This document shows, piece after piece, positions 23,232 to 31,989 of a DNA stretch of 38,630 bases (the first letter of the stretch is position 1; each line of letters opens with the position of its first letter). This DNA comes from an uncultured Clostridia bacterium (GTDB lineage: Bacteria > Bacillota > Clostridia > Christensenellales > Borkfalkiaceae). Position numbers and translations under genes: made by a program. The notes under the pieces are model-generated. The model saw nothing but the letters and a program-made list of their open reading frames with translations. It made no database searches and had not been told where the DNA came from. Location of the stretch: NCBI GenBank assembly GCA_944362555.1, contig CALVTL010000016.1, positions 1 to 38,630 on the forward strand, read 5' to 3'.

Positions 23232-23355
23232 GGGGTGAGCCGCGCGTTATGCGCATCACCACGGTGTGGTGTGCGCGCGCGGCGAACTGAGGTTTTTGCC
23301 ATTGTGGGCAAAAACCGTGACCGCTGACGGCGTCGCTCCTTGCGCCGCCGAGACA
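23232..23355. repeat. Hairpin module also present in mobile repeats A and B
   Basis: Contains GCGCATCACCAC-GGT-GTGGTGTGCGC and GGTTTTTGCC...GGCAAAAACC, in the same order as the insert of repeats A and B, followed by a diverged GC-rich part ending GCGCCGCCGAG. The first stem differs from those copies by paired changes. Confidence 0.65.
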
Positions 23356-23469
23356 GGTGTCACGAAGTGACGGATGAGGGGTCAAGCAGAGCGACTGCTC
23401 CTTTGCCGTCCCCCTCATCACCGCCTTTGGCGGAGCTTCCCCCCAAGGGGAAGCCTTCCTCTTCTCTCG

Positions 23470-23490
23470 CCTCCCCTGTGCAAGGGGAGG
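23470..23490. repeat. Short dispersed palindrome (CCTCCCC-TGTGCAA-GGGGAGG)
   Basis: A 7-bp perfect stem of the same family as those at 22823 and 23575. Upstream wording (AAGCC...CTCTTCTCTCGCC) also resembles that before 20037. Confidence 0.65.
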
Positions 23491-23574
23491 TGGATTGCCG
23501 AAGGCAAGACGGAAGGGTTGTCGTGCCCGCGCGACACCAACCTTTACAACCCTCCCGCCTCGCTCCGCTCGGCA

Positions 23575-23595
23575 CCCTCCCTTGCACAGGGAGGG
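23575..23595. repeat. Short dispersed palindrome (CCCTCCC-TTGCACA-GGGAGGG)
   Basis: A 7-bp perfect stem, extendable by pairing inside the loop; fourth member of the family. Confidence 0.65.
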
Positions 23596-23632
23596 CAAGG
23601 GGTAGATATTATAACGCGCTCCTGATTCAGTT

Positions 23633-23720
23633 CTGCTCATCGGCAAAGCCTCTCTTATACCCGCGGACAAACCGCGGGTTTTATCATACAAAAAAAGAGT
23701 CCCCTTTTTCAGGACATGAA
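23633..23720. repeat. 88-bp direct repeat, copy 2
   Basis: Near-identical to 22954-23042, with an intact hairpin CCCGCGG-ACAAA-CCGCGGG followed by TTTT on the plus strand. Its right end touches the terminator of the ribosomal operon. Confidence 0.8.
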
Positions 23721-23744
23721 AAAAGGGAGCCGAAGCTCCCTTTT
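23719..23744 (-). terminator. Intrinsic terminator of the S10-spc-alpha operon
   Basis: On the minus strand GGGAGC-TTCG-GCTCCC followed by TTTTTT, 13 bases past the rplQ stop. A tetraloop stem with a T-run is a classic strong terminator. Confidence 0.95.
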
Positions 23745-23756
23745 ACTGCGGGTGAA

Positions 23757-24263
23757 TTACACCAATTCGATGACGGCAACTTCCGCACCGTCGCCGCGGC
23801 GCTGACCGAGCAGGTAGATGCGGGTGTACCCGCCGCCCTGGCCGATCTCCTCTTTGCGCTGCGCGTACTTGGGCGCGAGCTCGTTGAACAGCTTCTCCAT
23901 GAGGGGATGCTGCACCTTGCCCGTGCGCTTTTTGAAGTCGCTCTTCTTCTCGTTGAAGGGCTTGACCTCCTGCAGGTCGTACGTCTTTGCCATGATGGCG
24001 CGGCGTGCCGCAAGGCGCTTGGGACCGTCTTTGACGGCGGTCGCCTTGACTTCCTTGCCCTTCTTGTCCTTGGCGACGACTTCATACTCCACGACGTCGT
24101 CGTAGGTGTTCACCGCCTTGGTGATGAGCTTTTCGACATAGGGACGAAGCTCCTTTGCGCGGGCAGCCGTCGTCTCGAGTCTTCCGTACCAAAGGAGCTG
24201 GGACGCCTGGTTGCGCAGGATGGCGAGGCGCTGCTCCGTCGTTTTACCCAATTTGCCGGGCAT
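23757..24263 (-). CDS. rplQ: 50S ribosomal protein L17
   Basis: Protein of 168 aa, last gene of the operon, three bases after rpoA. The ends match L17 (LGKTTEQRLAILRNQASQLLWYGRLETTAARAKELRPYVEKLIT; YTRIYLLGQRRGDGAEVAVIELV). Most L17 proteins are about 115-130 aa; here an insert of about 40-50 residues follows the first helix pair (around residues 52-115, containing YEVVAKDKKGKEVKATAVKD). L17 lies near the peptide exit tunnel. A longer L17 occurs in some Clostridia, so this is lineage-typical rather than a fusion artefact. Confidence 0.96.
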   Translation of the reverse strand: MPGKLGKTTEQRLAILRNQASQLLWYGRLETTAARAKELRPYVEKLITKAVNTYDDVVEYEVVAKDKKGKEVKATAVKDGPKRLAARRAIMAKTYDLQEVKPFNEKKSDFKKRTGKVQHPLMEKLFNELAPKYAQRKEEIGQGGGYTRIYLLGQRRGDGAEVAVIELV

Positions 24264-24266
24264 AAT

Positions 24267-25220
24267 TTAATCCTCCTTTTTTGCGAGCGAAAGACCGTAT
24301 GCTTCCAATTTCTGCATGACTTCGTCGAGCGACTTCTTGCCCAAGTTGCGGACTTTGAGCATCTCGTCCTCCGTCTTGCTGATGAGGTCTTCCACGGTAT
24401 GAATGTTGGCTCTCTTCAGGCAGTTGTAGGAACGGACGGAGAAGTCCATATCCTCGATCTTCATGGAGAGGATCTGCTGCTGCTTGTCGTCGTCCGTCTT
24501 GACAAGGATGTCCATATCCTTGATGGTGTCGGACAGGTTGACGAACAGGTTGATGTGATCCTGCATGATCTTCGCCGCAAGCGAAACGATCTCTCTGCCG
24601 GAGAATGTGCCGTCCGTCCAGACTTCGAGCGTGAGCTTGTCGTAGTCGATATTCTGACCGACGCGCGCGGGCTCGACGCTGTAATTGACCTTCTGAACGG
24701 GGGTATAGATGGAATCGATGGGGATGTAATCGATGACGGGCTGCTTGTTTTCCCTGGCGGGCTTATACCCTCTGCCGCGCCCGATCGTGATCTCCATGTC
24801 GATCTTTCCGCCCTCGTCCACCGTGCAGATGTACTGGTCGGAATTGATGATCTCGACTTCCGCGTCCTGCGAGATGTCCGCTGCCGTGATGACGGCGGGA
24901 CCCTCTTTGGTGAGGCGGAGCGTCTTGGTGTAATCCTTGTCGGTGACTCTCGTCTTGATCGCGAGGAGCTTCAAATTGAGGATGATCTCGGTGACGTCCT
25001 CTTTGACGCCCGGAATGGCGGTGAATTCGTGCTTCACCGAACCGTCCATGAACTTGATCCCCTGTGCCGCTGCCCCGGGGAGCGCGGAGAGAAGGATCCT
25101 TCTCAAACAGTTTCCGATCGTCAGTCCGAAGCCCTTTTCAAGCGGTTCGACGACGATCTTCGCATAAGACTTCGCGTCGTTCTCCACGACATCGATTTTG
25201 GGCATGTCCATTTCGATCAT
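24267..25220 (-). CDS. rpoA: RNA polymerase alpha subunit
   Basis: Protein of 317 aa, the normal length. The N-terminal domain (about 1-230) has GFGLTIGNCLRRILLSALPGAA, the dimerisation and assembly region. A linker is followed by the C-terminal domain (about 250-310: VRSYNCLKRANIHTVEDLI, LGKKSLDEVMQKL), which contacts activators and UP elements. AAGGAGG precedes the ATG at 25220. It follows rpsD and precedes rplQ, the usual alpha-operon order. Confidence 0.98.
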   Translation of the reverse strand: MIEMDMPKIDVVENDAKSYAKIVVEPLEKGFGLTIGNCLRRILLSALPGAAAQGIKFMDGSVKHEFTAIPGVKEDVTEIILNLKLLAIKTRVTDKDYTKTLRLTKEGPAVITAADISQDAEVEIINSDQYICTVDEGGKIDMEITIGRGRGYKPARENKQPVIDYIPIDSIYTPVQKVNYSVEPARVGQNIDYDKLTLEVWTDGTFSGREIVSLAAKIMQDHINLFVNLSDTIKDMDILVKTDDDKQQQILSMKIEDMDFSVRSYNCLKRANIHTVEDLISKTEDEMLKVRNLGKKSLDEVMQKLEAYGLSLAKKED

Positions 25221-25241
25221 AAAGCACCTCCTTGGGGTGTG

Positions 25242-25832
25242 TTACTTGGAGTACAACTCGACGATCATGTGCTCCGCGATCTGGGTATCGATGTCCTCCC
25301 GCTTGGGAAGCTCGAGAACTTTTCCTTCCAACTTTTCAAGGTCGCCCTCCAGCCACTTGGGAAGGTTGCCCGCCTTGGCGGTCTTGACCTGCTCGAAATA
25401 CTTGTTCTTTGCCCTGTTCTCACGCACGGCGATGACGTCGCCCGCCTTGACGATATAGGAGGGGATGTCCACCTTTCTGCCGTTGACGCTGAAGTGCGCA
25501 TGGCTGACGAGCTGGCGCGCCTGCAATCTGGTCGCCGCGAACCCGAGGCGGTACACCACGTTGTCAAGACGGCGCTCGAGAAGGGAGAGCATATTTTCGC
25601 CCGTGACGCCCTTCATGCGGTCTGCCATCTCATAGTAGCGGTGGAACTGCTTCTCGCTGACGCAATAGATGAACTTGGCTCTCTGCTTCTCGCGGAGCTG
25701 GACGCCGTATTCGGAGACCTTTCTCGACTTTCTGCCCGAGGTGCGGATGGACTTTTTGTAGCATCCGACGACGGCGGGATCGAGCTCAAGGAATCTGCAT
25801 CTCTTCATTTTATGATACTTGTTGATTGCCAT
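25242..25832 (-). CDS. rpsD: 30S ribosomal protein S4
   Basis: Protein of 196 aa. The S4 RNA-binding fold is at about 88-150 ([46 protein letters not shown]). The N-terminus ([27 protein letters not shown]) lacks the zinc-binding Cys cluster of C+ S4 proteins. S4 nucleates 30S assembly and in many bacteria represses its own operon by binding the mRNA leader. A long leader with its own promoter lies upstream of rpsM. Confidence 0.97.
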   Translation of the reverse strand: MAINKYHKMKRCRFLELDPAVVGCYKKSIRTSGRKSRKVSEYGVQLREKQRAKFIYCVSEKQFHRYYEMADRMKGVTGENMLSLLERRLDNVVYRLGFAATRLQARQLVSHAHFSVNGRKVDIPSYIVKAGDVIAVRENRAKNKYFEQVKTAKAGNLPKWLEGDLEKLEGKVLELPKREDIDTQIAEHMIVELYSK

Positions 25833-25849
25833 AGCTTACTCCTTAAACC

Positions 25850-26248
25850 TTACACTCTTCTGCGCTTGGGCGGACGGCACCCGTTGTGAGGGATGGGCGA
25901 AACGTCGGAGATGAGCGTCACCTCGAGCTCGCAGTTGGCGAGCGCGCGGATGGCGGACTCTCTGCCTGCGCCGGGGCCCTTCACATACACTTCGACGGAA
26001 CGGAGCCCGTGCTCCTTTGCCGCCTTTGCCGCCGTCTCCGCAGCCATCTGCGCTGCGAAGGGCGTGCCCTTACGCGAGCCGCGGAACCCGAGGGATCCTG
26101 CGCTCGACCAGGAGATCGCGTTGCCGTTCATGTCCGTGATGGTCACGAGCGTGTTGTTGAACGTGGACTGGATGTGCACCTGCCCCTTGTCCACCTTTTT
26201 GAGTTCCCTCTTCTTACGGGAAACAACTCTTCTCTTATCTGCTGCCAT
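25850..26248 (-). CDS. rpsK: 30S ribosomal protein S11
   Basis: Protein of 132 aa, normal length, with [20 protein letters not shown], the [15 protein letters not shown] loop and the conserved C-terminus [13 protein letters not shown]11 forms part of the 30S platform near the mRNA exit. Located between rpsM and rpsD in standard order. Confidence 0.98.
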   Translation of the reverse strand: MAADKRRVVSRKKRELKKVDKGQVHIQSTFNNTLVTITDMNGNAISWSSAGSLGFRGSRKGTPFAAQMAAETAAKAAKEHGLRSVEVYVKGPGAGRESAIRALANCELEVTLISDVSPIPHNGCRPPKRRRV

Positions 26249-26260
26249 TGCGATAGCTCC

Positions 26261-26629
26261 TTACTTCTTCTTGTTCGCAACCGTGCGGCGCGGTCCCTTG
26301 CGGGTGCGCGCGTTGCGCTTGGTGCTCTGTCCGCGGACGGGAAGCCCCTTTCTGTGGCGCACGCCGCGATAGCACCCGATCTCCATCAGGCGCTTGATGT
26401 TGAGGCTGACCGCCCCGCGAAGTTCACCTTCCACCGTATAGTTGTGGTCGATGTATTCTCTCAACTTGGAAACGTCGTTCTCGTCGAGATCCTTGACGCG
26501 CGTGTCGGGATCGATGCCCGTGGCTGCAAGGATCTTCCTGGACGTGGTGAGACCGATGCCGTAGATGTACGTCAAACCGATCTCTACCCGCTTTTCTCTG
26601 GGTAAATCCACACCGGCAATACGTGCCAT
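26261..26629 (-). CDS. rpsM: 30S ribosomal protein S13
   Basis: Protein of 122 aa; start at 26629 ([19 protein letters not shown]) with GGAGGA upstream. Upstream in-frame ATGs lie in the leader and are rejected. Contains the helix-turn-helix region and the C-terminal tail [24 protein letters not shown] that contacts P-site tRNA. First gene downstream of a strong internal promoter and about 205 bases of leader. Confidence 0.98.
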   Translation of the reverse strand: MARIAGVDLPREKRVEIGLTYIYGIGLTTSRKILAATGIDPDTRVKDLDENDVSKLREYIDHNYTVEGELRGAVSLNIKRLMEIGCYRGVRHRKGLPVRGQSTKRNARTRKGPRRTVANKKK

Positions 26630-26840
26630 TGAAATTCCTCCGTTTTTTTCGGTAATAAAATGATGTATGAAAGACAGCCCCGCATGGAAACAGTGGAAAA
26701 TATTTCCGCTGCAAAGCCGTGTTGTTTTCCCTTTTAACGCGCAAAACAAGCAGACCTATGCACAGATTTGTGCCAGGATCCGCTTCTTTTGCTGCGTTTG
26801 AATGGATTGCTCCAAGGTTTTATTCCAAACCGTGGAAAAT
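26630..26840 (-). promoter_or_regulatory. Long leader of rpsM-rpsK-rpsD-rpoA-rplQ
   Basis: About 205 untranslated, AT-richer bases between the internal promoter and rpsM. It contains a small hairpin GGTTT-GGAATA-AAACC (minus strand, about 26816-26831) and the 11-mer ATATTTTCCAC twice on the minus strand (26832-26842 and 26693-26703). Autogenous control by S4 acts on leaders in this position in other bacteria; no known S4-leader fold could be confirmed by eye. Confidence 0.45.
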
Positions 26841-26870
26841 ATTATAGCATACTTTCCCGCAGTCTGTCAA
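26841..26870 (-). promoter_or_regulatory. Internal promoter with perfect consensus hexamers
   Basis: On the minus strand TTGACA (26865-26870), 18-base spacer, TATAAT (26841-26846). It lies between rpmJ and rpsM and should drive the alpha-operon part independently of the upstream genes. Confidence 0.85.
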
Positions 26871-26888
26871 CTGTTTTACGGGCAGAAC

Positions 26889-27005
26889 TTAACCCTGTCT
26901 CTGCTTGTGGCTCTTGTCCTTCGAGCAGATGACCATAACTTTTCCGTTTCTCTTGATGACCTTGCACTTGTCGCACATGGGCTTGACGGAAGGACGTACT
27001 TTCAT
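26889..27005 (-). CDS. rpmJ: 50S ribosomal protein L36
   Basis: Protein of 38 aa: [20 protein letters not shown]...HKQRQG. C11, C14, C27 and H33 form the zinc site of the zinc-binding L36 type. GGAG lies seven bases before the ATG at 27005. It is separated from infA by an unusual 379-bp stretch, although the two genes normally lie close together. Confidence 0.97.
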   Translation of the reverse strand: MKVRPSVKPMCDKCKVIKRNGKVMVICSKDKSHKQRQG

Positions 27006-27029
27006 GATGATGTTCTCCTTATTTGCATT

Positions 27030-27384
27030 TTTAAGGTGATTTGGCGCCGCCGACAGAGCGGTTCCCGCGTGGGTCGCAACGATGCGCACTGAACGCGGCA
27101 ATGAATTGCGACGGAAATTTCCCCCGAGGGATTTTCGTCGTAGTTTCGAGCAAGACGAGGAGTGCGAGCAGTTCCCGACGGGAGTTTACTCTAACGTAAA
27201 TGACCGAGGGAACGCGCAAGCACGACAACGTATTGCGAAGAAAATGCGGCGAAAATAGGATACGGGACAAAAGTTCCGCGTCAGACAAGGAGCGGGCGCA
27301 AACGACGACGGGAGCGTACACAGACGTACGTGACCGAGGAGTGCGTAACCGCGACGCAGTATCACGCGAGAAATATTTTCCGGA
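27030..27384 (-). repeat. Tandem pair of structured elements between infA and rpmJ
   Basis: Two related units, about 27140-27260 and 27271-27384, share GACGGGAG, TGACCGAGG and many further positions. Each has a 5-bp stem with a 6-base loop at the same place: TTTAC/GTAAA (27185-27200) and CGTAC/GTACG (27315-27330). A further hairpin (CGACGGAAAT...ATTTTCGTCG) lies near 27108-27140. No reading frame with a plausible protein is present. The element starts immediately after the infA stop. Confidence 0.6.
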
Positions 27385-27606
27385 TCAGGATTTGCTGCGC
27401 CAAGTGATCCTGCCCTTCGTCAAATCATAAGGGCTCATCTCCAGCTTGACGGCGTCGCCTTCGATGATACGGATGTAGTTCATGCGGAGCTTGCCGGAAA
27501 TGTACGCCGTGATGACGTGGCCGTTGGTAAGCCGCACTTTGAAAGTTGCATTGGGAAGGGCTTCGATGACTCTGCCCTCTGTTTCGATAACGTCGTCCTT
27601 GGACAT
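27385..27606 (-). CDS. infA: Translation initiation factor IF-1
   Basis: Protein of 73 aa; start at 27606 ([24 protein letters not shown]) with GGAGGAG upstream. The OB-fold motif [23 protein letters not shown] and the end [11 protein letters not shown] are typical. IF-1 binds the 30S A site during initiation. It lies 17 bp after map and directly before the structured repeat pair. Confidence 0.98.
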   Translation of the reverse strand: MSKDDVIETEGRVIEALPNATFKVRLTNGHVITAYISGKLRMNYIRIIEGDAVKLEMSPYDLTKGRITWRSKS

Positions 27607-27623
27607 TCTCTCCTCCGGGATGA

Positions 27624-28367
27624 TCACAAAGTCAGGATCTCGACACCGCTTTCACGGATGACGATGGTGTTCTCGTAGTGCGCCGCGGGCTTTTTGTCGA
27701 GCGTGACGGCGGTCCAGCCGTCCTCTTCGACCTTCACCCTCCAGCCGCCCGCCGCGATCATCGGCTCGACGCAGATGACGGCGTTTTCGGGAAGGCGGGG
27801 GCCGGTGCCCCTGCGCCCGAAATTGGGGACGGCGGGGTCCTCGTGCATCTCATGCCCGATGCCGTGCCCCGTATAGGAACGGATGACGGAGAAGCCGTTG
27901 CTCTCGGCATGACGCTGCACTTTGTAGCCGATGTCGTAGAGCGGCGTGCCCGCCTTCAACCCCTCCACCGCCTCAAAGAAGCACTCGCGCGTGACGCGGA
28001 CGAGCTTTTTCTTCTCGTCGCTCACCTCGCCGATGCAGAAGGTGCGGGCGCCGTCGCCGTGGAAGCCGTTCTTATAGGCGCACAGATCGACGCTGACGAT
28101 GTCCCCCTCTTCGAGCACGCGTTCGTCGGGAATGCCGTGGACGACCACTTCATTGACGGAAACGCACGCCGACGCGGGGTAGCCGCAGTAGCCGAGACAA
28201 CTCGGCTCTGCGCCGCTCGCCGTGATGAATTTGTAGACCATCTCGTCCACTTCCCGCGTCGTCATGCCCGCCCGGATGCGCTCTTCAACGAACGCAAGGC
28301 AGTCACGCACGATGCGGCAGGGTTCGCGCAGGAGCGCGATCTCCTCCTCCGTTTTGGAAGCGATCAT
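27624..28367 (-). CDS. map: Methionine aminopeptidase type I
   Basis: Protein of 247 aa, single catalytic domain without the N-terminal zinc-finger extension. Metal ligands are visible: D94 (VDLCAY), D105 (GDGAR), H168 ([13 protein letters not shown]), E201 (VEPMI) and E232 (YENTIV). It removes the initiator Met from nascent proteins. Its ATG overlaps the adk stop (ATGA at 28367-28364), so the two are translationally coupled. Confidence 0.98.
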   Translation of the reverse strand: MIASKTEEEIALLREPCRIVRDCLAFVEERIRAGMTTREVDEMVYKFITASGAEPSCLGYCGYPASACVSVNEVVVHGIPDERVLEEGDIVSVDLCAYKNGFHGDGARTFCIGEVSDEKKKLVRVTRECFFEAVEGLKAGTPLYDIGYKVQRHAESNGFSVIRSYTGHGIGHEMHEDPAVPNFGRRGTGPRLPENAVICVEPMIAAGGWRVKVEEDGWTAVTLDKKPAAHYENTIVIRESGVEILTL

Positions 28368-29011
28368 GCCCTTTTCGCGAGGTCGTCAAGGAGAGCCTTG
28401 ACCTGCTCGAACAGCACTTCCGCGGGAGCCTCGGTGCCCGTGACGTTCAGGATGATGCCCTTCTTCGTGTAATAGTCGATGAGGGGCGCCGTCTGTTCCT
28501 CGTACACCTTGAGACGGCTGCCCACCGTCTCGGGGTTGTCGTCCTTCCTCTGATAGAGCTCGCCGCCGCAGCGCGCGCACGTCGTGGCGCCGTTTAAGGT
28601 GGAGACGTGATAGCTCTCGCCGCACTCCTTGCAGACGCGGCGGCCGCAGAGGCGGTCCATGAGGAGCTTGAAGTCGATGTTGATGTTCACCACGCCGTCG
28701 AGCTTGGCGAACTTATCGAGCTCCTCTGCCTGGAAGAGGTTGCGGGGGAAGCCGTCCAGAAGGTAGCCGTTCGACTTCGCCACGTCCTCCCAGGTGAGGC
28801 GGTCTTTGACGATCGCACAGGTCACCTCGTCGGGAACGAGCTCGCCCTTGTCGATGTACGACTTGGCAAGTTTGCCGATCTCGGTGCCGTTTTTGATGTT
28901 GGCGCGGAAGATGTCGCCCGTCGAAATGTGGATGAGCCCGTATCTCTCCGCGATCTTGGTTGCCTGCGTGCCTTTGCCTGCGCCGGGGGCGCCGAGCAGA
29001 ATAAGGTTCAT
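28364..29011 (-). CDS. adk: Adenylate kinase, zinc-binding long-lid form
   Basis: Protein of 215 aa; start at 29011 with AGGGGAGG upstream. P-loop GAPGAGKGT at 7-15, DGFPR at 86-90, and a lid with C127-x2-C130 and C145-x2-C148 that should hold zinc, as in Gram-positive enzymes. It interconverts ATP + AMP and 2 ADP. Conserved place between secY and map. Confidence 0.98.
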   Translation of the reverse strand: MNLILLGAPGAGKGTQATKIAERYGLIHISTGDIFRANIKNGTEIGKLAKSYIDKGELVPDEVTCAIVKDRLTWEDVAKSNGYLLDGFPRNLFQAEELDKFAKLDGVVNINIDFKLLMDRLCGRRVCKECGESYHVSTLNGATTCARCGGELYQRKDDNPETVGSRLKVYEEQTAPLIDYYTKKGIILNVTGTEAPAEVLFEQVKALLDDLAKRA

Positions 29012-29034
29012 AAACTTGCCTCCCCTTTTAATTT

Positions 29035-30375
29035 TTACTTCAAGAAGCCCTTGTAGTTCTTCATGAGGATCTGCGACTGGAGCTGCTTGTCGAACTCGAG
29101 CGCCACGGACACGACGATGAGGATACCCGTCGTCGAGAACACGTTGACGAGGTCGTCGCCCGCCCACGAGAATGCAACGGAGGGAACGAATGCGACCAGC
29201 GTCAGGAAGATGGCGCCGAACAGCGTGATGCGCTTATTGATGCGCGAAAGGTACTCCGCCGTGGGCTTGCCGGGGCGGATGCCCTGGATGAAGCCGCCGT
29301 TCTGCTGGATATTGCGCGAGACGTCGTCCGGGTTGAACTGGATCTGCGCATAGAAGAACGAGAAGATGAAGATGAACACGCACAGCACGAGGATATAGTA
29401 GATGCCCGTGCCCGCGGGTCCCTGCTGGAACTCTGCCGTCCACCACTCGAGCGCGTTCGCGCAGGAGGGAATGAGGCTCATGATCATGGACGGGAAGGAG
29501 ATGATGGCGTATGCGAAGATGAGGGGCATGACGCCGCTTCCCGTGATCTTCATGGGGATGACGGAGGACTGGCCGCCGTACATCTTGGTGCCGCGCACCT
29601 GCTTTGCATACTGCACGGGGATCTTGCGCTCGGCAAGGTCGACGTAGACGATGGCAAAGAAGATGAGCACGGCAAGCACCACGAAGAGCAGGATGCTCCA
29701 GAGCTCCGTGAGGCTGTTGGGAACGTTCGAGAACGCGCTCTCGAACTTGCCGACGATGGTCGTGCCCGCCGTGGAGAGGATACCGATGAAGATGATCATG
29801 GAGATGCCGTTGCCCACGCCGTACTCGGTGATGCGCTCACCGATCCACATGACGAGGCAGGCGCCCGCCGTATACACGACGGTCATGAACACCCCCGCGA
29901 CCCACATGGCGCCCGTCTCGCCGATGCCGCCCGGGACGTTGCCGAAGTACGCCGTGTTGATGGCGCCCTCGTTCTGACCGAACAGCACGATGATGCCGAT
30001 GGACTGCACGATGGCGAGGATGATGGTGACAAGACGCGTGATGTTGGTGATCTTCTTCCTGCCCTCTTCACCCTGTTTGGAGAGACGTTCGAGGGCGGGG
30101 ATGCCCACCGTCAGAAGCTGCATGATGATGGACGCGTTGATGTACGGTCCGATACCCAGCGCGAAGAGCGTGCCGTTTGCGAGCGCGCTGCCCGTGATGC
30201 CGCTCATGAGCGCGAGGAAATCGTTGCCCGTCACCGCGCTTGCAAAGGTGTCGCGCGTCAGTCCGGGAATGGGGATATAGCAGCCCACGCGGAACAGGAG
30301 AAGGAGGAGAAGCGTAAAGATGATCTTCTTTCTGATGTCCTTGTTCCGGAAGGCGTTTTTCAATGTTTCGATCAT
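29035..30375 (-). CDS. secY: Protein translocase subunit SecY
   Basis: Protein of 446 aa with ten membrane helices. Signatures include the first helix (KKIIFTLLLLLLFRVGCYIPIPG), the plug region following it, and the C-terminal cytoplasmic loop GFIQGIRPGKPTAEYLSRI. It forms the channel of the Sec translocon with SecE and SecG. It follows rplO after 54 bp; a small hairpin (CCGAGACA/TGTCTCGG, 30421-30443) spans the rplO stop. Confidence 0.98.
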   Translation of the reverse strand: MIETLKNAFRNKDIRKKIIFTLLLLLLFRVGCYIPIPGLTRDTFASAVTGNDFLALMSGITGSALANGTLFALGIGPYINASIIMQLLTVGIPALERLSKQGEEGRKKITNITRLVTIILAIVQSIGIIVLFGQNEGAINTAYFGNVPGGIGETGAMWVAGVFMTVVYTAGACLVMWIGERITEYGVGNGISMIIFIGILSTAGTTIVGKFESAFSNVPNSLTELWSILLFVVLAVLIFFAIVYVDLAERKIPVQYAKQVRGTKMYGGQSSVIPMKITGSGVMPLIFAYAIISFPSMIMSLIPSCANALEWWTAEFQQGPAGTGIYYILVLCVFIFIFSFFYAQIQFNPDDVSRNIQQNGGFIQGIRPGKPTAEYLSRINKRITLFGAIFLTLVAFVPSVAFSWAGDDLVNVFSTTGILIVVSVALEFDKQLQSQILMKNYKGFLK

Positions 30376-30429
30376 TTTGTCCGCTCCTTACCGAAGTACG
30401 CCGTCCTTAACGGACGAATGCCGAGACAT

Positions 30430-30876
30430 TCAGACTGTCTCGGCGGTGCCGCCTGCCTTCTCGATGCTCTCTTTTGCCGCTGCGGAGAACTTGGCAGCGC
30501 GCACGGTAAGTGCGACTGCAAGCTCGCCGTCGCCGAGGACCTTGAGACCTGCATTGTTCTTGACGTCCTTTGCAAGTCCGTTGGACAGCACGAAGCCGTA
30601 GTCAACGACGGTGCCCGCAGGAAGATCTGCAAGCGAGGAAAGATTGACGATGACGTACTCCTTACGGAAGCGGTTGTTGAAGCCGCGCTTGGGGATGCGG
30701 CGCGCGAGCGGCATCTGACCGCCCTCGAACCCAGGACGGACCCCGCCGCCCGAGCGCGCCCACTGACCCTTGTGGCCCTTGCCCGACGTCTTGCCGAGCC
30801 CCGAGCCGATGCCGCGGCCGAGACGCTTCTCGGTTGTTCTTGCCCCCTCTGCGGGAGCGATGGTATCGATTCTCAT
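30430..30876 (-). CDS. rplO: 50S ribosomal protein L15
   Basis: Protein of 148 aa, normal length. The Gly/Arg-rich N-terminus ([49 protein letters not shown]) threads into 23S rRNA; the C-terminal part carries the usual small fold. Between rpmD and secY in standard order. Confidence 0.98.
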   Translation of the reverse strand: MRIDTIAPAEGARTTEKRLGRGIGSGLGKTSGKGHKGQWARSGGGVRPGFEGGQMPLARRIPKRGFNNRFRKEYVIVNLSSLADLPAGTVVDYGFVLSNGLAKDVKNNAGLKVLGDGELAVALTVRAAKFSAAAKESIEKAGGTAETV

Positions 30877-30888
30877 AAGATGCTCCTG

Positions 30889-31062
30889 TTATACGGTCTC
30901 CACCTTGACAAGGTGCGCGACCTTTTTCAGCTGACCCTGCAGGGCGGGCGTGTCCTCAAACGTCTTTTCCGTGCGGATCTTGGTGAGACCCAGCGCCGCA
31001 ACGGTCTCCTTGACGGACTTCACTTCGCCGATCGTGCTCTTGACGAGCGTCACTTTCACCAT
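30889..31062 (-). CDS. rpmD: 50S ribosomal protein L30
   Basis: Protein of 57 aa beginning MVKVTLVKSTIGEVKSVKET and ending HLVKVETV, found by translating the gap between rpsE and rplO. The length and the GLTKI...TPALQGQLKKVAHLV pattern match bacterial L30. GGAGGG lies eight bases before the ATG. The stop is 12 bases before the rplO start. Confidence 0.96.
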   Translation of the reverse strand: MVKVTLVKSTIGEVKSVKETVAALGLTKIRTEKTFEDTPALQGQLKKVAHLVKVETV

Positions 31063-31075
31063 AATGTCGCCCTCC

Positions 31076-31594
31076 TCAGCCTACGATCTCCTCCACGGAC
31101 TTGCCGCGGAGTGCCGCGATCTCCTCCGCCGTCTTGAGCGAAGAAAGACCTGCGATGGTCGCCTTGATGCAGTTGCCCGCGTTCTGCGTGCCGTGCGACT
31201 TGGTGCGGATGTTCTTGATGCCCGCAGCCTCCATGACCGCACGCACGGGACCGCCCGCGATGACGCCGGTACCGGCTTCGGCGGGGAGCATGAGCACCGC
31301 GCCCTTGCCGAACACACCGAGCACTTCGTGCGGGATGGTCGTCTCAACGATGGGAACATTGATCATGTTCTTCTTGGCAGCCTGCGTCGCCTTTTCGATG
31401 GCTTCGGGCACTTCCTTGGACTTGCCCTGACCGTAGCCGACCTTGCCGTTGCCGTCGCCGACGACGACGAGCGCTGCGAACCGCATATTCTTGCCGCCCT
31501 TGACGGTCTTGCTCACGCGGTTGATCTCGATGGTCTTTTTGATGAGACCGTCGTTTTCTTCCTGTCTCCTCTGAGGTCTGTTTTCTCTTGCCAT
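31076..31594 (-). CDS. rpsE: 30S ribosomal protein S5
   Basis: Protein of 172 aa. Start placed at 31594 (MARENRP) because GAGGAGG then has a proper spacing; an ATG two codons upstream is too close. The N-terminal double-stranded RNA-binding domain ([36 protein letters not shown]) and the C-terminal [23 protein letters not shown] region are intact. S5 takes part in decoding fidelity and mRNA entry. Confidence 0.97.
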   Translation of the reverse strand: MARENRPQRRQEENDGLIKKTIEINRVSKTVKGGKNMRFAALVVVGDGNGKVGYGQGKSKEVPEAIEKATQAAKKNMINVPIVETTIPHEVLGVFGKGAVLMLPAEAGTGVIAGGPVRAVMEAAGIKNIRTKSHGTQNAGNCIKATIAGLSSLKTAEEIAALRGKSVEEIVG

Positions 31595-31607
31595 TGTCAT
31601 CTCCTCC

Positions 31608-31976
<369 letters not shown>

Positions 31977-31989
31977 GGTTCACGCTCCT

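Larger units (their letters stand above)
22603..23718. other. Repeat-rich non-coding region downstream of the ribosomal operon
   Basis: More than 1.1 kb without a convincing gene. It contains an AT-rich start with TATCGAA motifs (about 22640-22700), GC-rich palindromes, a perfect 18-bp hairpin, two 88-bp direct repeats about 590 bp apart, and a hairpin module also found inside mobile repeats A and B. Confidence 0.6.

Noticed and set aside
23340-25889. Plus-strand frame of 849 aa across rplQ, rpoA and rpsD
   Set aside because: Lies opposite three certain genes; the composition is that of an antisense shadow.
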